Source: Pseudoflavonifractor_A sp022772585 (GTDB taxonomy: Bacteria; Bacillota; Clostridia; Oscillospirales; Oscillospiraceae). From it: a stretch of 64,000 nt of DNA. This document shows positions 8,502 through 16,532 of this stretch, in pieces; the stretch's first letter is position 1; every line of letters starts with the position of its first letter. The position numbers were made by a program, and so were the translations under genes. The DNA is taken from the NCBI RefSeq assembly GCF_052065415.1, contig NZ_JBQHUB010000011.1, positions 1 to 64,000 of the forward strand, given 5' to 3'. The notes under the pieces were generated by a model. That model made no database searches and was not told where the DNA came from. It worked only from the letters and a program-made list of their open reading frames with translations.

Positions 8502-9809
8502 CTATCTGCGTTCGTTCAGTCTGCCCACCATCGTGCAGTAGAGCTTTGCGGATGTTAAAAGCACCCGCTCGTCGATGTTGAAGCGGCAATTATGATGGGG
8601 CGCCGGGACACTGGCGCCCAGCATCATGAAGGTCGCCTTCCCGCCCTGACGCTGTACCTCCCGCATCATAAAAGTCACATCCTCGCCGCCGCCGTTCGTG
8701 TCCAGGTACGGCTCCATGCTCATGCCGCTGTCTATCTCCCTCAGGCAGTCCGCGGCCAGGTCCATCATCTCCTGGTCGCAGGGACAGTCGATGGAATGTC
8801 CCATGATCCTGTAGGAGAATTCACACTCGTACATATCTGCCGCCGCCCGGCATACGCGCAGCATGCTCTGGAACATGTACTCGTTGAGCTCCTCGGTCAG
8901 CCCCCGGACCTCTGCCTTCAGAAGCGCGTGATCGGGGATCACATTCCGCCCCGGACCAAATTCTCCGGCGCCCACATTGACGCGGGTCCGCCCGCCGCTG
9001 TGGCGGGAGATAGCCAGCAGATTGAGGATAGCGGTGGCCGCAGCCGCGGCCGCGTTATGTCCCTTCTCCGGTGCCGCTCCCGCATGGGCAGACAGGCCGC
9101 TGAAGATCAGGTCCACTTTGTAGCTGAAGCTGCCGTTGGTCATTGCCGCCGCAAACTGGCCGTATTTCAGACCTCCTAAACCGATATGTCCACCAAACAA
9201 ATAGTTGACACCGTTCAGGATCCCGCTTCTGGCGACCGATTCACCGCCCCGCGCCCCTTCCTCCGCTGGCTGAAAGATCAGCATCACCTTGCCGCAGAGC
9301 TGCTCCCTGCAGGCAGCGAGGATATTGGCCACGCCAATGCCAATCGTCGCATGTGCGTCGTGGCCGCAGGCATGCATGAGCATCGGGTGAATGGAGGCAA
9401 ATCCCTCTTTTGCGGGGACATGGTCCGGGTCCCTGCTCTCGTCCACATCGTTGCAGTCGATGTCGAACCGCATGGCGGTAGTGGGACCGGGCCGGCCCGT
9501 ATCCAGGATGCCCACCACACCGGTATAGCCGCCGCGCATATGTTCCACCAAAGCGGGGTCGGCGCCCTCCCGGATGGCACGCTGCATACATGCCTCCAGC
9601 ACGTCGTCAGACGGCACGCCGTACCGTTCTTCCTTCATATGGATTTCTTTTCCATACACATAGGGGATACCGAGGCGCTGCAATTCGTGGATAATATCCG
9701 ATGTTGTCAAGAACTCGGTCCAGGCGTTTTCGGGCATATGATGGCGGGTCCTGCGAAACTGGATTAATTTGCTTTCAAGCTGTTTGAAAGCGACGGCAGA
9801 AAAATCCAT
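8502..9809 (-). CDS. abgA: M20 family amidohydrolase, AbgA-like
   Basis: Di-zinc amidohydrolase of 435 residues, close to E. coli AbgA (436), which with AbgB cleaves p-aminobenzoyl-glutamate. Metal/catalytic features: HACGHDAHATIG, QPAEEGARGGES, GLSAHAGAAPEKGHNAA in the dimerisation region, and PAPHHNCRFNIDE near the C terminus. No abgB partner is present, so it may act alone or on another amide. First gene of the operon, divergent from the LysR gene; ATG at 9809. Confidence 0.85.
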   Translation of the reverse strand: MDFSAVAFKQLESKLIQFRRTRHHMPENAWTEFLTTSDIIHELQRLGIPYVYGKEIHMKEERYGVPSDDVLEACMQRAIREGADPALVEHMRGGYTGVVGILDTGRPGPTTAMRFDIDCNDVDESRDPDHVPAKEGFASIHPMLMHACGHDAHATIGIGVANILAACREQLCGKVMLIFQPAEEGARGGESVARSGILNGVNYLFGGHIGLGGLKYGQFAAAMTNGSFSYKVDLIFSGLSAHAGAAPEKGHNAAAAAATAILNLLAISRHSGGRTRVNVGAGEFGPGRNVIPDHALLKAEVRGLTEELNEYMFQSMLRVCRAAADMYECEFSYRIMGHSIDCPCDQEMMDLAADCLREIDSGMSMEPYLDTNGGGEDVTFMMREVQRQGGKATFMMLGASVPAPHHNCRFNIDERVLLTSAKLYCTMVGRLNERR

Positions 9810-9867
9810 ATCTGTTTTCCCTCCTGTTCAAGGTCCGTGGTTCGTGCACAAACCACAATAGGAACCG

Positions 9868-9883
9868 GAGAATTGCAATTCTC
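9868..9883. promoter_or_regulatory. 16-bp perfect palindrome in the abgA/lysR intergenic region
   Basis: GAGAATTGCAATTCTC is its own reverse complement. It lies just downstream of the predicted abg promoter and is a good candidate operator for the adjacent LysR regulator. Confidence 0.6.
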
Positions 9884-9893
9884 TTATGTAAAA

Positions 9894-9922
9894 ATTAAAC
9901 ACCACACTTGACAAATAGTCAA
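9894..9922 (-). promoter_or_regulatory. promoter of the abg operon
   Basis: Reverse strand: TTGACT (9922-9917), 17-bp spacer, TTTAAT (9899-9894). It overlaps the forward lysR promoter; the two -35 boxes form TTGAC-N5-GTCAA. Confidence 0.6.
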
Positions 9923-9935
9923 ATATGAATATAAA
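9908..9935 (+). promoter_or_regulatory. promoter of the lysR gene
   Basis: TTGACA (9908-9913), 16-bp spacer, TATAAA (9930-9935). It directly overlaps the abg promoter on the other strand, so one regulator could control both. Confidence 0.6.
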
Positions 9936-9982
9936 TATGATTATATAGGATATAAACTATACTCTATCATGTGAGGTCCTCT

Positions 9983-10927
9983 ATGTTTCACAATAAAGAC
10001 TATATTTACTGCATCTATAAAGAAGGCAGCTTCAGCAAAGCCGCGGAAGTACTGCATATTGCGCAGCCCTCCCTGAGCGCGGATGTAAGCCGGCTGGAAA
10101 AGCGGCTGGGTGTCCAGCTCTTCAACCGCAAGACCAAGCCCATCTCCGTCACACCCTTCGGCTTGGAGTATATTCATGCCGTTGAGCAGATCTACGAAAT
10201 CGAAGAACATCTTCAGACGCTGGCCTATGAAGTGCACAGCCTGCAAAGCGGCCATCTGGCCATCGGAGGAAGCAGCCTGGACAACCCGTATACCATCACC
10301 CAGACCATCGCGCAGTTTAAAAAACGCTATCCCAACATATATCTGCGCATCCATGACACCAACACGGTTCGTTCCAAGCAGATGCTCGATGCCGGTGAAC
10401 TGGATCTGGTCATCACCAACCGGCCGATGGATGTATCAAAATATGAAAAACTGTTCTGCTACAGCGAAAGCCTGGTATGGGCGATCCCACAGGAATTCCC
10501 AATCAATGAATCCCTGCGGGGCCGGGAACTGCACAGAGCTATGCTCGGTAACCGTATTTTCGACGTACCGGACAGCAGGTGCGTCAGCGCCGCGGAATTG
10601 GCGGAGGTACCGATGATCCTGTTGGACAACACCAATTATCTGCGCACCTGCGTGGATATGATCTTCCAGGAGAGCAGGGTGGAACCCATCGTCGCGCTGG
10701 AGACAGAAAACCCATCTATTTCCTATAATTTTGCCATGCAGGGTGTGGGCGCCACCATAATCAGCAATCGGCTTATTGAGAATCTGAATCCGGGTGGAAA
10801 GCTGCTGTATTATAAGCTGCTGAGCCAATACAGCAAACGGAACGCCTATGTGTATTACAGCAAAGGGCGTTATGTTACGGCCGCCATGAAAAAGTTTATC
10901 GAGCTCTTACAGAAAGATGACAGGTAA
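9983..10927 (+). CDS. LysR family transcription regulator of the abg operon
   Basis: 314 residues: N-terminal winged helix (YCIYKEGSFSKAAEVLHIAQ, then SLSADVSRLEKRLGVQLFNR) and a periplasmic-binding-protein-like effector domain from ~90 (GHLAIGGSSLDNPYTI). The ATG at 9983 follows GAGGT; a GTG at 9971 is the alternative. Divergent transcription from abgA with overlapping promoters is the classic arrangement for a LysR regulator that senses the substrate of the neighbouring pathway; the ligand is unknown. Confidence 0.85.
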   Translation: MFHNKDYIYCIYKEGSFSKAAEVLHIAQPSLSADVSRLEKRLGVQLFNRKTKPISVTPFGLEYIHAVEQIYEIEEHLQTLAYEVHSLQSGHLAIGGSSLDNPYTITQTIAQFKKRYPNIYLRIHDTNTVRSKQMLDAGELDLVITNRPMDVSKYEKLFCYSESLVWAIPQEFPINESLRGRELHRAMLGNRIFDVPDSRCVSAAELAEVPMILLDNTNYLRTCVDMIFQESRVEPIVALETENPSISYNFAMQGVGATIISNRLIENLNPGGKLLYYKLLSQYSKRNAYVYYSKGRYVTAAMKKFIELLQKDDR

Positions 10928-10930
10928 GTA

Positions 10931-10975
10931 AAATGGCCCGCCCCACAGTCCATCCTGCGGGACAGGCCACTTTTT
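10931..10975. terminator. terminator after lysR
   Basis: Imperfect long stem (TGGCC-CG-CCC-ACAG with CTG-GGG-GGCCA) followed by TTTTT; the opposite side also has a short T run. Confidence 0.6.
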
Positions 10976-11128
10976 CCGGACAGAGCCGCCGGCGGGGAAC
11001 ATGCTGTAGAACCGGAACGTCTTGTCCACCACCATCCGCTCAGGGGCAGCAGGGCCCAAGCCGCCTCCGGCAAAAGCCCATCCATTCCGCTGCCGCTTCT
11101 CCAGTACTGTATTGCCGGTACCATGTTC

Positions 11129-11171
11129 AAAAAAACACCGCGGCCGGGGGTCTGAAAAACCTCCCGGCCGC
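11129..11171 (-). terminator. terminator of the pgs/foldase transcript
   Basis: GCGGCCGGG (11140-11148) pairs with CCCGGCCGC (11163-11171); on the reverse strand a T7 run follows (11135-11129). The 290 bases between 10928 and 11217 hold no supported gene. Confidence 0.8.
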
Positions 11172-11217
11172 AGTGTCTGTGTTTCTTGTCGGATGAAATT
11201 GAGATCTACATGTCCGC

Positions 11218-12384
11218 TCAGCTCTGAGCCGAGGGGGAGCTCTCCGCGCCCTGCAGGGTGTTGGTGGCATCCTCCACCGCCCGCTCGCTCATCTTTTCCA
11301 GATACTTCTGGTAGAAGCCGCCCAGCTCCATATCGGTCAGGGTGCCGCGGCGCTCCACCTCCATGCCGTCCTGATACTCATTCACCAGGCTCACCACATA
11401 GTTCTGGAGGAGCTCATCCTTCTCTTCGGGATACTGCTCCAATCCCTCCTCCAGGGACTTGCCAAGAATGATATACAGACCGTTGTCGGTCTCCACGATA
11501 TCGCTGACCTCGCCGGGCTGCAGCGCGCCGGCCGCTTCCTCAAACACGTCGGGCATGGTCCCCGGCGCATAGAAGTATCCCACCTGCTCCTCACTTCTGG
11601 CCTCCTCGCTGTGCTCGCCGGCCAGCTGGACAAACAGTTCCTCCTTGTCGCCGCCGGCATTCAGCTGGGCAAGCAAGTCCTCAGCGGTCTGGCGCTTGGC
11701 GGCCTTTTCCTCGTCACTCAGGCTGCTGCCGGTGAAGAGGACAATGTAATCGGTATAGCGCAGGTACTCTCCATAGTTCTCCGCAGGCAGATAGAGGTCA
11801 CTGCCCTCCTGACCAGCCTGCTCCATCAGTCCGTCCAGCAGACTGGTAGCCGCCATGACCCGCTCCAGATTGTCCCGGCTCAGACCGGTCTCCTCAAGAT
11901 AATCCTCGAACGCCTCTTCGCCGCCCAGGGAATCCACCATGTTCAGCCGCTCTTCCTCAATGGCAGCCTTGTCCTCTTCCGTCAGCTCCACGCCGTACTT
12001 TTTGGCCATGTTCTCGATGGCGGCATAGAAGAACACAGTATCCTCCACCATGGACTTCGCGTACTCATTCAGCGTCATCTTGGAGGAGGGGAATTCCGCG
12101 TTCCAGTCGATCTCTCCGTCGTCCCCAAAGATCTCCTCATACATACCGTAATAGTCGTGGTACATCTTGAGCTGATATTCCAGGGCACTGCAATTGAACG
12201 CCGCCCAGTAGCAGTACAACTCCGCAGGGATCTCATTGCCGTCCAGCACCAGTACGGTCTCCTCCGGATCCACTCCGGTGATCTCATAATAGACGGTGGA
12301 AGGCTCCTCTCCGGCGGGCTTGCCGCTGCAAGCGGTCAGCAGCATGGCGGCAGCCATCGTCAGTGCAATGATTTTTCTTTTCAT
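11218..12384 (-). CDS. PrsA-like peptidyl-prolyl isomerase lipoprotein
   Basis: 388-residue lipoprotein. It starts MKRKIIALTMAAAMLLTACS, a signal peptide with lipobox LTAC, so it is anchored outside the membrane. Middle residues are helical and acidic (SurA/PrsA N-domain type). Residues ~260-345 look like a parvulin rotamase (FVQLAGEHSEEARSEEQ, YFYAPGTMPDVFEEAA, GEVSDIVETDNGLYIILGK). ATG at 12384 is preceded by AAGGAG; a longer frame to 12504 lacks a site and would hide the signal peptide. It lies 73 bases downstream of the PgsW-like gene and probably helps fold exported proteins of this locus (inference). Confidence 0.85.
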   Translation of the reverse strand: MKRKIIALTMAAAMLLTACSGKPAGEEPSTVYYEITGVDPEETVLVLDGNEIPAELYCYWAAFNCSALEYQLKMYHDYYGMYEEIFGDDGEIDWNAEFPSSKMTLNEYAKSMVEDTVFFYAAIENMAKKYGVELTEEDKAAIEEERLNMVDSLGGEEAFEDYLEETGLSRDNLERVMAATSLLDGLMEQAGQEGSDLYLPAENYGEYLRYTDYIVLFTGSSLSDEEKAAKRQTAEDLLAQLNAGGDKEELFVQLAGEHSEEARSEEQVGYFYAPGTMPDVFEEAAGALQPGEVSDIVETDNGLYIILGKSLEEGLEQYPEEKDELLQNYVVSLVNEYQDGMEVERRGTLTDMELGGFYQKYLEKMSERAVEDATNTLQGAESSPSAQS

Positions 12385-12457
12385 ATCAAATCTCCTTGTG
12401 ATCCTCGTTCTCCCCGCGCAGTTGTGCGAGGCGGGTCCTGTGGAACATATCAGTCTC

Positions 12458-13564
12458 TCAGGCGCCGTGGTCCGGCCGCCCTGTTTTTTGTCTTCTTTGG
12501 TCATGGAACGCGCTGCGGCCCAGGTAAAAGACCATGGCCGTCAGCGCAAGAGCGCCCCATGCGATCTCCTTTCGATATGCGTATCTGTAATAAACGCCGC
12601 CCTCCCCCGGCTGCGGCAGAGGGACAGGGTCGATGGGCAGCCCATAGGCGGAGGCCAGGCTTTTCAGGTTCAGCAGGTGGATCACCGGCGTTCCCTCTGC
12701 CAGAAAGAGCTGGACCAGACCGGTGGAGTGGTCGTTCTCCGGCAGCGCGGTCAGTATCCCGCCGTCGCTGTACACGATCACCTTGCTGTTGCCGAAGGAG
12801 ACGTCGTTGCCGCCCACATTGATGAAGCAGCGGATATCGCCGTAATCCCGGTAGAGCTGATACCGCAGACGGATGTTCTCCAGCAGGTCCTCCTCATAGA
12901 AAAAGGAGTACCCATATCCGGTCAGCCGCTCCCTGATGGCTTCCACCGTCTCCGGCGCCATATCACCGCCCACGTCCTTCAGTCCTCCGATGGAGAAATA
13001 ATCGCTCTTGTGGAACAAAAGCCCTTTCTCGATGAGGTCGTGCTCCATATCCAGGTAGGTCAGCTCCGGATCGTTGGCGCCGTGGGTGGAGGAACCGAAG
13101 GAGCTGATCAGAAGGGGGTCCAGCTCCATCACCTCCACCGCGCACATGACCGCGATGTTCAGCGCCGGGAAGGAGCCGGAGCAGTTGACCGCCACCTTGT
13201 CACCCGGTTCCAGGCCCAGCTCGTGGAACATATCCACCACCATAGCCGCCATATTGGGGTTGGTGGAGGTCCGCTTGGCCTCCAGGTTGCCCAGCGTGGT
13301 AGTGATGGCGGAATAGTCCTGCCCGATCACACCGGTATCGTTGATGTCGTTCATGCTGCTGATGGGGACACCCTTCTCCCCTTTCAGCCGCCGGATCTCC
13401 TCCAGGCAGGCCCGGGTCATTTCCGAGGCTCTCAGCTTCTGCTCATAGTCTCCGGCGGGGACCGTAGTCCTGGTCACGTTCAGGAGCAGCCAGCACAGAG
13501 CCAGGATCCCGGCGGAGAGCAGCATCACTGCCGTTTTTGTTATTTTTATCCGTTTCATCCGCAT
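12458..13564 (-). CDS. pgsW: poly-gamma-glutamate system protein (PgsW-like)
   Basis: 368 residues with an N-terminal helix (TAVMLLSAGILALCWLLLNV), a large extracytoplasmic part (SSMNDINDTGVIGQDYSAIT, VAVNCSGSFPALNIAVMCA, CFINVGGNDVSFG) and a C-terminal helix (EIAWGALALTAMVFYLG). I recall this as the poly-gamma-glutamate system protein found with pgsB/pgsC in loci without the usual pgsA; that recall needs a search. It starts 3 bases after the pgsC stop; M1 or M3 could be the start. Confidence 0.72.
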   Translation of the reverse strand: MRMKRIKITKTAVMLLSAGILALCWLLLNVTRTTVPAGDYEQKLRASEMTRACLEEIRRLKGEKGVPISSMNDINDTGVIGQDYSAITTTLGNLEAKRTSTNPNMAAMVVDMFHELGLEPGDKVAVNCSGSFPALNIAVMCAVEVMELDPLLISSFGSSTHGANDPELTYLDMEHDLIEKGLLFHKSDYFSIGGLKDVGGDMAPETVEAIRERLTGYGYSFFYEEDLLENIRLRYQLYRDYGDIRCFINVGGNDVSFGNSKVIVYSDGGILTALPENDHSTGLVQLFLAEGTPVIHLLNLKSLASAYGLPIDPVPLPQPGEGGVYYRYAYRKEIAWGALALTAMVFYLGRSAFHDQRRQKTGRPDHGA

Positions 13565-13567
13565 CGC

Positions 13568-13996
13568 TCAAGTCAGAATCATCTGGACCATTTTGATGAT
13601 CAGTACCACTACAGCCAGTGCGCACAGGGTCTTGACGCAGCCCTGTTTTTCCATCTGTCCGCCCAGAATGCCGGGCACGAGGTAACCGATGGTCATGGAC
13701 AGGTTGTAGAACATATAGGAATTGCCAAAATAGAGGTAGGTGAACAGGGCCTTTTCCAAAAGGCCAATGATGATATACAGCGCGAATTTCCGCCGTCCGT
13801 ACAGGATGGTGAAATTCCCGATCAGCTTCACCGCGCCCACAGCGATGAGCGCCGAGAGCAGCGTGGCCAGGATCTTCACCGGCTCTTCCAAATACAGTGC
13901 GAAGTAGAAGGGCACTACGATCCCGCCGGGCACCAGCTGCGTCACCTCTGTGAAAATCAGCGTGACCAGGAGCGAGAGGATCGCCAATTCGTTCAT
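13568..13996 (-). CDS. pgsC: poly-gamma-glutamate biosynthesis protein PgsC/CapC
   Basis: 142-residue membrane protein with four or five helices (LAILSLLVTLIFTEVTQLVP, GGIVVPFYFALYL, KILATLLSALIAVGAVKLIG), the size and character of PgsC, which with PgsB forms the membrane ligase that polymerises glutamate through gamma-carboxyl bonds. The start overlaps the pgsB stop by 4 bases, so the two are translationally coupled, as in other pgsBC operons. Confidence 0.85.
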   Translation of the reverse strand: MNELAILSLLVTLIFTEVTQLVPGGIVVPFYFALYLEEPVKILATLLSALIAVGAVKLIGNFTILYGRRKFALYIIIGLLEKALFTYLYFGNSYMFYNLSMTIGYLVPGILGGQMEKQGCVKTLCALAVVVLIIKMVQMILT

Positions 13997-15081
13997 GATA
14001 TCTCCCCGCTTTCCAAATGTGCGATCATCTCATAGGCCTGGCCCTTGATGTTTCCGATGCCCGCAATGAGCGGCGTATCCGCTTTGTCCAGGGCGGAACG
14101 CCAACCGGCCGCTGTCTCCACACGCTCCACCCCGGAGCGCCGGAGCAGCAGCCGGGCAAAATGCCGTCCCTCCCCCATCACGATCACCTTACGGCAGGGC
14201 ACATGGGGAAAGAAACAGCGGATGAAGAGCAGCAGCCGGTCCGGCCGGTCTGTCCGGTGGCCGTAGATCAGCGTCAGGTCCTCCCGGTCCGGAAAGTTCT
14301 CCCGCAGGAGCATCAGCGAGGATTCCGGATCGTTGGCGGAAAAGAGATCCAGAAACTGCCGCTCCCCCAGCGGATAGCATTTGCAGGCGCCAAAGTCCTC
14401 GTGACAGCGCTCCGCCGCCTCCGGAAAACGGTCCGGGGATATCCCCAGCCGCGCTCCGATGGCGCAGGCAATGGCCCGGTCCTCATCTCCGGCACTGTCC
14501 CCGGCCCGGCAGAGCACGGCCTCAGTACCCAGGGCCCGGCATTTTTCCGCAAAGAAGGGGAAAAACCGCTCATCGCCTGTGAACAGAACCCCGCCCCGAG
14601 GAATGGTGCCGCTCAGGCTTTCCGCGATCTCCTCCAGGCTCTCCCCCATCTCAAAGATGTGGTCATAGCGCACATTGGTGATCACATTCCAGTCGCCCTG
14701 CACGATCTTTTCCTGGGCCACCCGCTGAAGCTCCGGCGCCACCGCCATACATTCCAGGATCAGGATCTCCGCCCCCTCCCGGTATGCCTTCCGGATCATG
14801 GAGAGCTGTTCGATGATATTGGCCGCCCCCGGCCGCCGGATGGGATGCTCCATCCCGGCGGTGTCGATATACAGCGGAGCAGTCCCTGTAGTCTTGGTAA
14901 ACACCTTGAATCCGGCCTGACGGAGGTGGGCGTCGATCAGGCGGCAGGTCGTTGTCTTGCCCCGGATACCATTGACATGGATGACATGCTGAAAGGAACG
15001 CAGCGCCCGCCGGTTGGCATAAGCCTCATAAAGCAGCCAGGCAAGATATCCCGCCAGCAGGATCAATGAAAAAACAAGCAT
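13993..15081 (-). CDS. pgsB: poly-gamma-glutamate synthase PgsB/CapB
   Basis: Mur-ligase-like ATP-dependent amide ligase of 362 residues with an N-terminal membrane helix. Seen: HVIHVNGIRGKTTTCRLIDA (P-loop), KTTGTAPLYIDTAGMEHPI, LILECMAVAPELQRVAQEK, and NVITNVRYDHIFEMG, all typical of PgsB. It activates glutamate and adds it to the growing gamma-linked chain together with PgsC. ATG at 15081 with GGGGAG upstream. A strong hairpin (15106-15143) separates it from the aspartoacylase-like gene upstream, so expression may partly be independent. Confidence 0.88.
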   Translation of the reverse strand: MLVFSLILLAGYLAWLLYEAYANRRALRSFQHVIHVNGIRGKTTTCRLIDAHLRQAGFKVFTKTTGTAPLYIDTAGMEHPIRRPGAANIIEQLSMIRKAYREGAEILILECMAVAPELQRVAQEKIVQGDWNVITNVRYDHIFEMGESLEEIAESLSGTIPRGGVLFTGDERFFPFFAEKCRALGTEAVLCRAGDSAGDEDRAIACAIGARLGISPDRFPEAAERCHEDFGACKCYPLGERQFLDLFSANDPESSLMLLRENFPDREDLTLIYGHRTDRPDRLLLFIRCFFPHVPCRKVIVMGEGRHFARLLLRRSGVERVETAAGWRSALDKADTPLIAGIGNIKGQAYEMIAHLESGEIS

Positions 15082-15105
15082 AGCTCTCCCCTATGTCTCA
15101 AACCC

Positions 15106-15143
15106 CCGAAAAGCCCTTCGCCGCCAGACGAAGGGCTTTTCGG
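15106..15143. terminator. hairpin between aspartoacylase-like gene and pgsB
   Basis: CCGAAAAGCCCTTCG pairs with CGAAGGGCTTTTCGG around an 8-base loop. It is a terminator of the AAAAGCCC/GGGCTTTT type; read-through would be needed to co-transcribe pgsBCW with the upstream genes. Confidence 0.7.
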
Positions 15144-15166
15144 ACATTCTTCAGATAGAGTCTGGA

Positions 15167-16339
15167 TCAGTCGTAGTACACCCGGTCGGCAGAGGCCGTG
15201 GACGGATCATGATAATAACCGGCCAGTCCATTCTGCATCATCTCTTCATAGGTAGGGATGTTCTCGATCAGGATGGTCTGATCAGGATGGACGGTGTTGT
15301 TGACCTCCATGATGGTGGTGGCGGTAGTCACATGGCGGGCCACGCGCTTGTCGATGGGCCAGCCGTTCTCATCAATGGGAGCGTAGAGCAGCTTATGCTC
15401 GCCGGCCTTGATGACAAAGACGTCCTTGCCGCTCATCAGCAGCTCCTCGTCGGTGATGCCGCGGATGCGGTCCAGCATAGGCTCGGCCACTTCCACCAGA
15501 TAGGAGGCCGCGTCGGTGTGGTCGCCCACCTCACGATGGCTCAGACCGTGAAGGGCTGCAGGAGAGAACTCCATGCCGATGGGCACATCGAAGGTCTGGG
15601 AGGTCAGCATCATGGAAACCATGGCGGCCACGGACTGGCCCTTCTCATGGACCACGATGGTGTTCTCCACGGTGTACTCCAACTCGGCCTCGTGGAAGTC
15701 CAGGGTCATGTCCACACCCTCGGCCTTGATGAGCTCGGTAACGGCATAGTTGGTCCGCTCAGTCAGCAGGCCGTCCTTCTTGCCGGGCCAGTTACGGTTG
15801 GTATTGCGGATATCCACATTGGCCAGCGTCTGTCCGCTGGGATAGTGGATGTAGACCTCGGGGTCAGGCCAGGAATCCAGCGGGCTGGCGTGACGGTCGC
15901 CGTACCTCCACACCTTGGTGCCCCAGTCGGTCTGGTAGGTAAAGAAACGGGGATAGGCCTCGCCCACGCGGCTGACGGTAGAGCCGCTGTTGTTCTCGCG
16001 GTCAATGACGATGACCTTGCCCTGATTGACCTTCAGGTTCTCCACCAGCAGGTTGGCCGCCATGACGCCGGCGGGCTCCTCAGCGTGGGTGCCGCCCCAG
16101 ATCAGCATGCAGCCGCCGTCCACGCCGCTGTCAAAAATGTAGACGTTGCAGTCATTCACAGTGCCCTTGACCACATCGCTGTAGTCGCTGAGCTTCTTGA
16201 CCTCGGTGATGTACTCGCTGACCACCACCGGCTCCTTATAATTACGGTGTTCCCAGAACAGATAGCCGGCGACACCCACGCAGAACGCGAGAATGATGAC
16301 GCTGATGGCCTTTACCGTATCGATATTCAGCTTCTTCAA
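15167..16339 (-). CDS. membrane-anchored succinylglutamate desuccinylase/aspartoacylase-family hydrolase
   Basis: 390 residues: an N-terminal membrane helix (AISVIILAFCVGVAGYLFW) then a zinc-carboxypeptidase-like AstE/AspA domain. Zinc and substrate motifs: WGGTHAEEPAG (H and E ligands), NTNRNWPG (the NRxFPG-like substrate site) and TLDFHEAELEY (third ligand region). Such enzymes remove acyl groups from N-acyl amino acids. Here the domain should face outside the cell, next to pgsB, so a role in trimming or releasing a glutamyl product is plausible but unproven. The start is a TTG (16339) with GGGGGAGG upstream. Confidence 0.8.
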   Translation of the reverse strand: MKKLNIDTVKAISVIILAFCVGVAGYLFWEHRNYKEPVVVSEYITEVKKLSDYSDVVKGTVNDCNVYIFDSGVDGGCMLIWGGTHAEEPAGVMAANLLVENLKVNQGKVIVIDRENNSGSTVSRVGEAYPRFFTYQTDWGTKVWRYGDRHASPLDSWPDPEVYIHYPSGQTLANVDIRNTNRNWPGKKDGLLTERTNYAVTELIKAEGVDMTLDFHEAELEYTVENTIVVHEKGQSVAAMVSMMLTSQTFDVPIGMEFSPAALHGLSHREVGDHTDAASYLVEVAEPMLDRIRGITDEELLMSGKDVFVIKAGEHKLLYAPIDENGWPIDKRVARHVTTATTIMEVNNTVHPDQTILIENIPTYEEMMQNGLAGYYHDPSTASADRVYYD

Positions 16340-16355
16340 CTGTATCCCTCCCCCT

Positions 16356-16529
16356 TTATTTCAAGCGCAGCAGCCGCAGTACGAAGGGGACCATGATAAT
16401 GCAATACACCAATGCGTTCTGAACGTTCTTGGTCCGGATAAACGCACGGACAATCGCAATCAGGAAGAAAAGCGCGGTGGCATAGGTAAGGACCGTGAAA
16501 ATGGCATTGATGATGACCAGAATATCCAT
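16356..16529 (-). CDS. 57-aa membrane protein between permease and hydrolase
   Basis: ATG at 16529 to TAA at 16358-16356. The protein begins MDILVIINAIFTVLTYATAL and ends VPFVLRLLRLK, with two hydrophobic segments separated by a basic stretch (AFIRTKN). The ribosome site GGGGGTG lies in the last codons of the upstream permease gene, giving tight coupling; the next gene starts 16 bases later. Its place between a DctM-like permease and its neighbours makes it a candidate small subunit of that transporter. I do not recognise a named family. Confidence 0.7.
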   Translation of the reverse strand: MDILVIINAIFTVLTYATALFFLIAIVRAFIRTKNVQNALVYCIIMVPFVLRLLRLK

Positions 16530-16532
16530 ACT

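Noticed and set aside
10870..11130. 86-codon reverse frame and a 42-codon frame (MVVDKTFRFYSM...) after lysR
   Set aside because: They overlap the lysR end or a terminator, lack ribosome sites and show no family pattern. Possibly a gene remnant, but not supportable.
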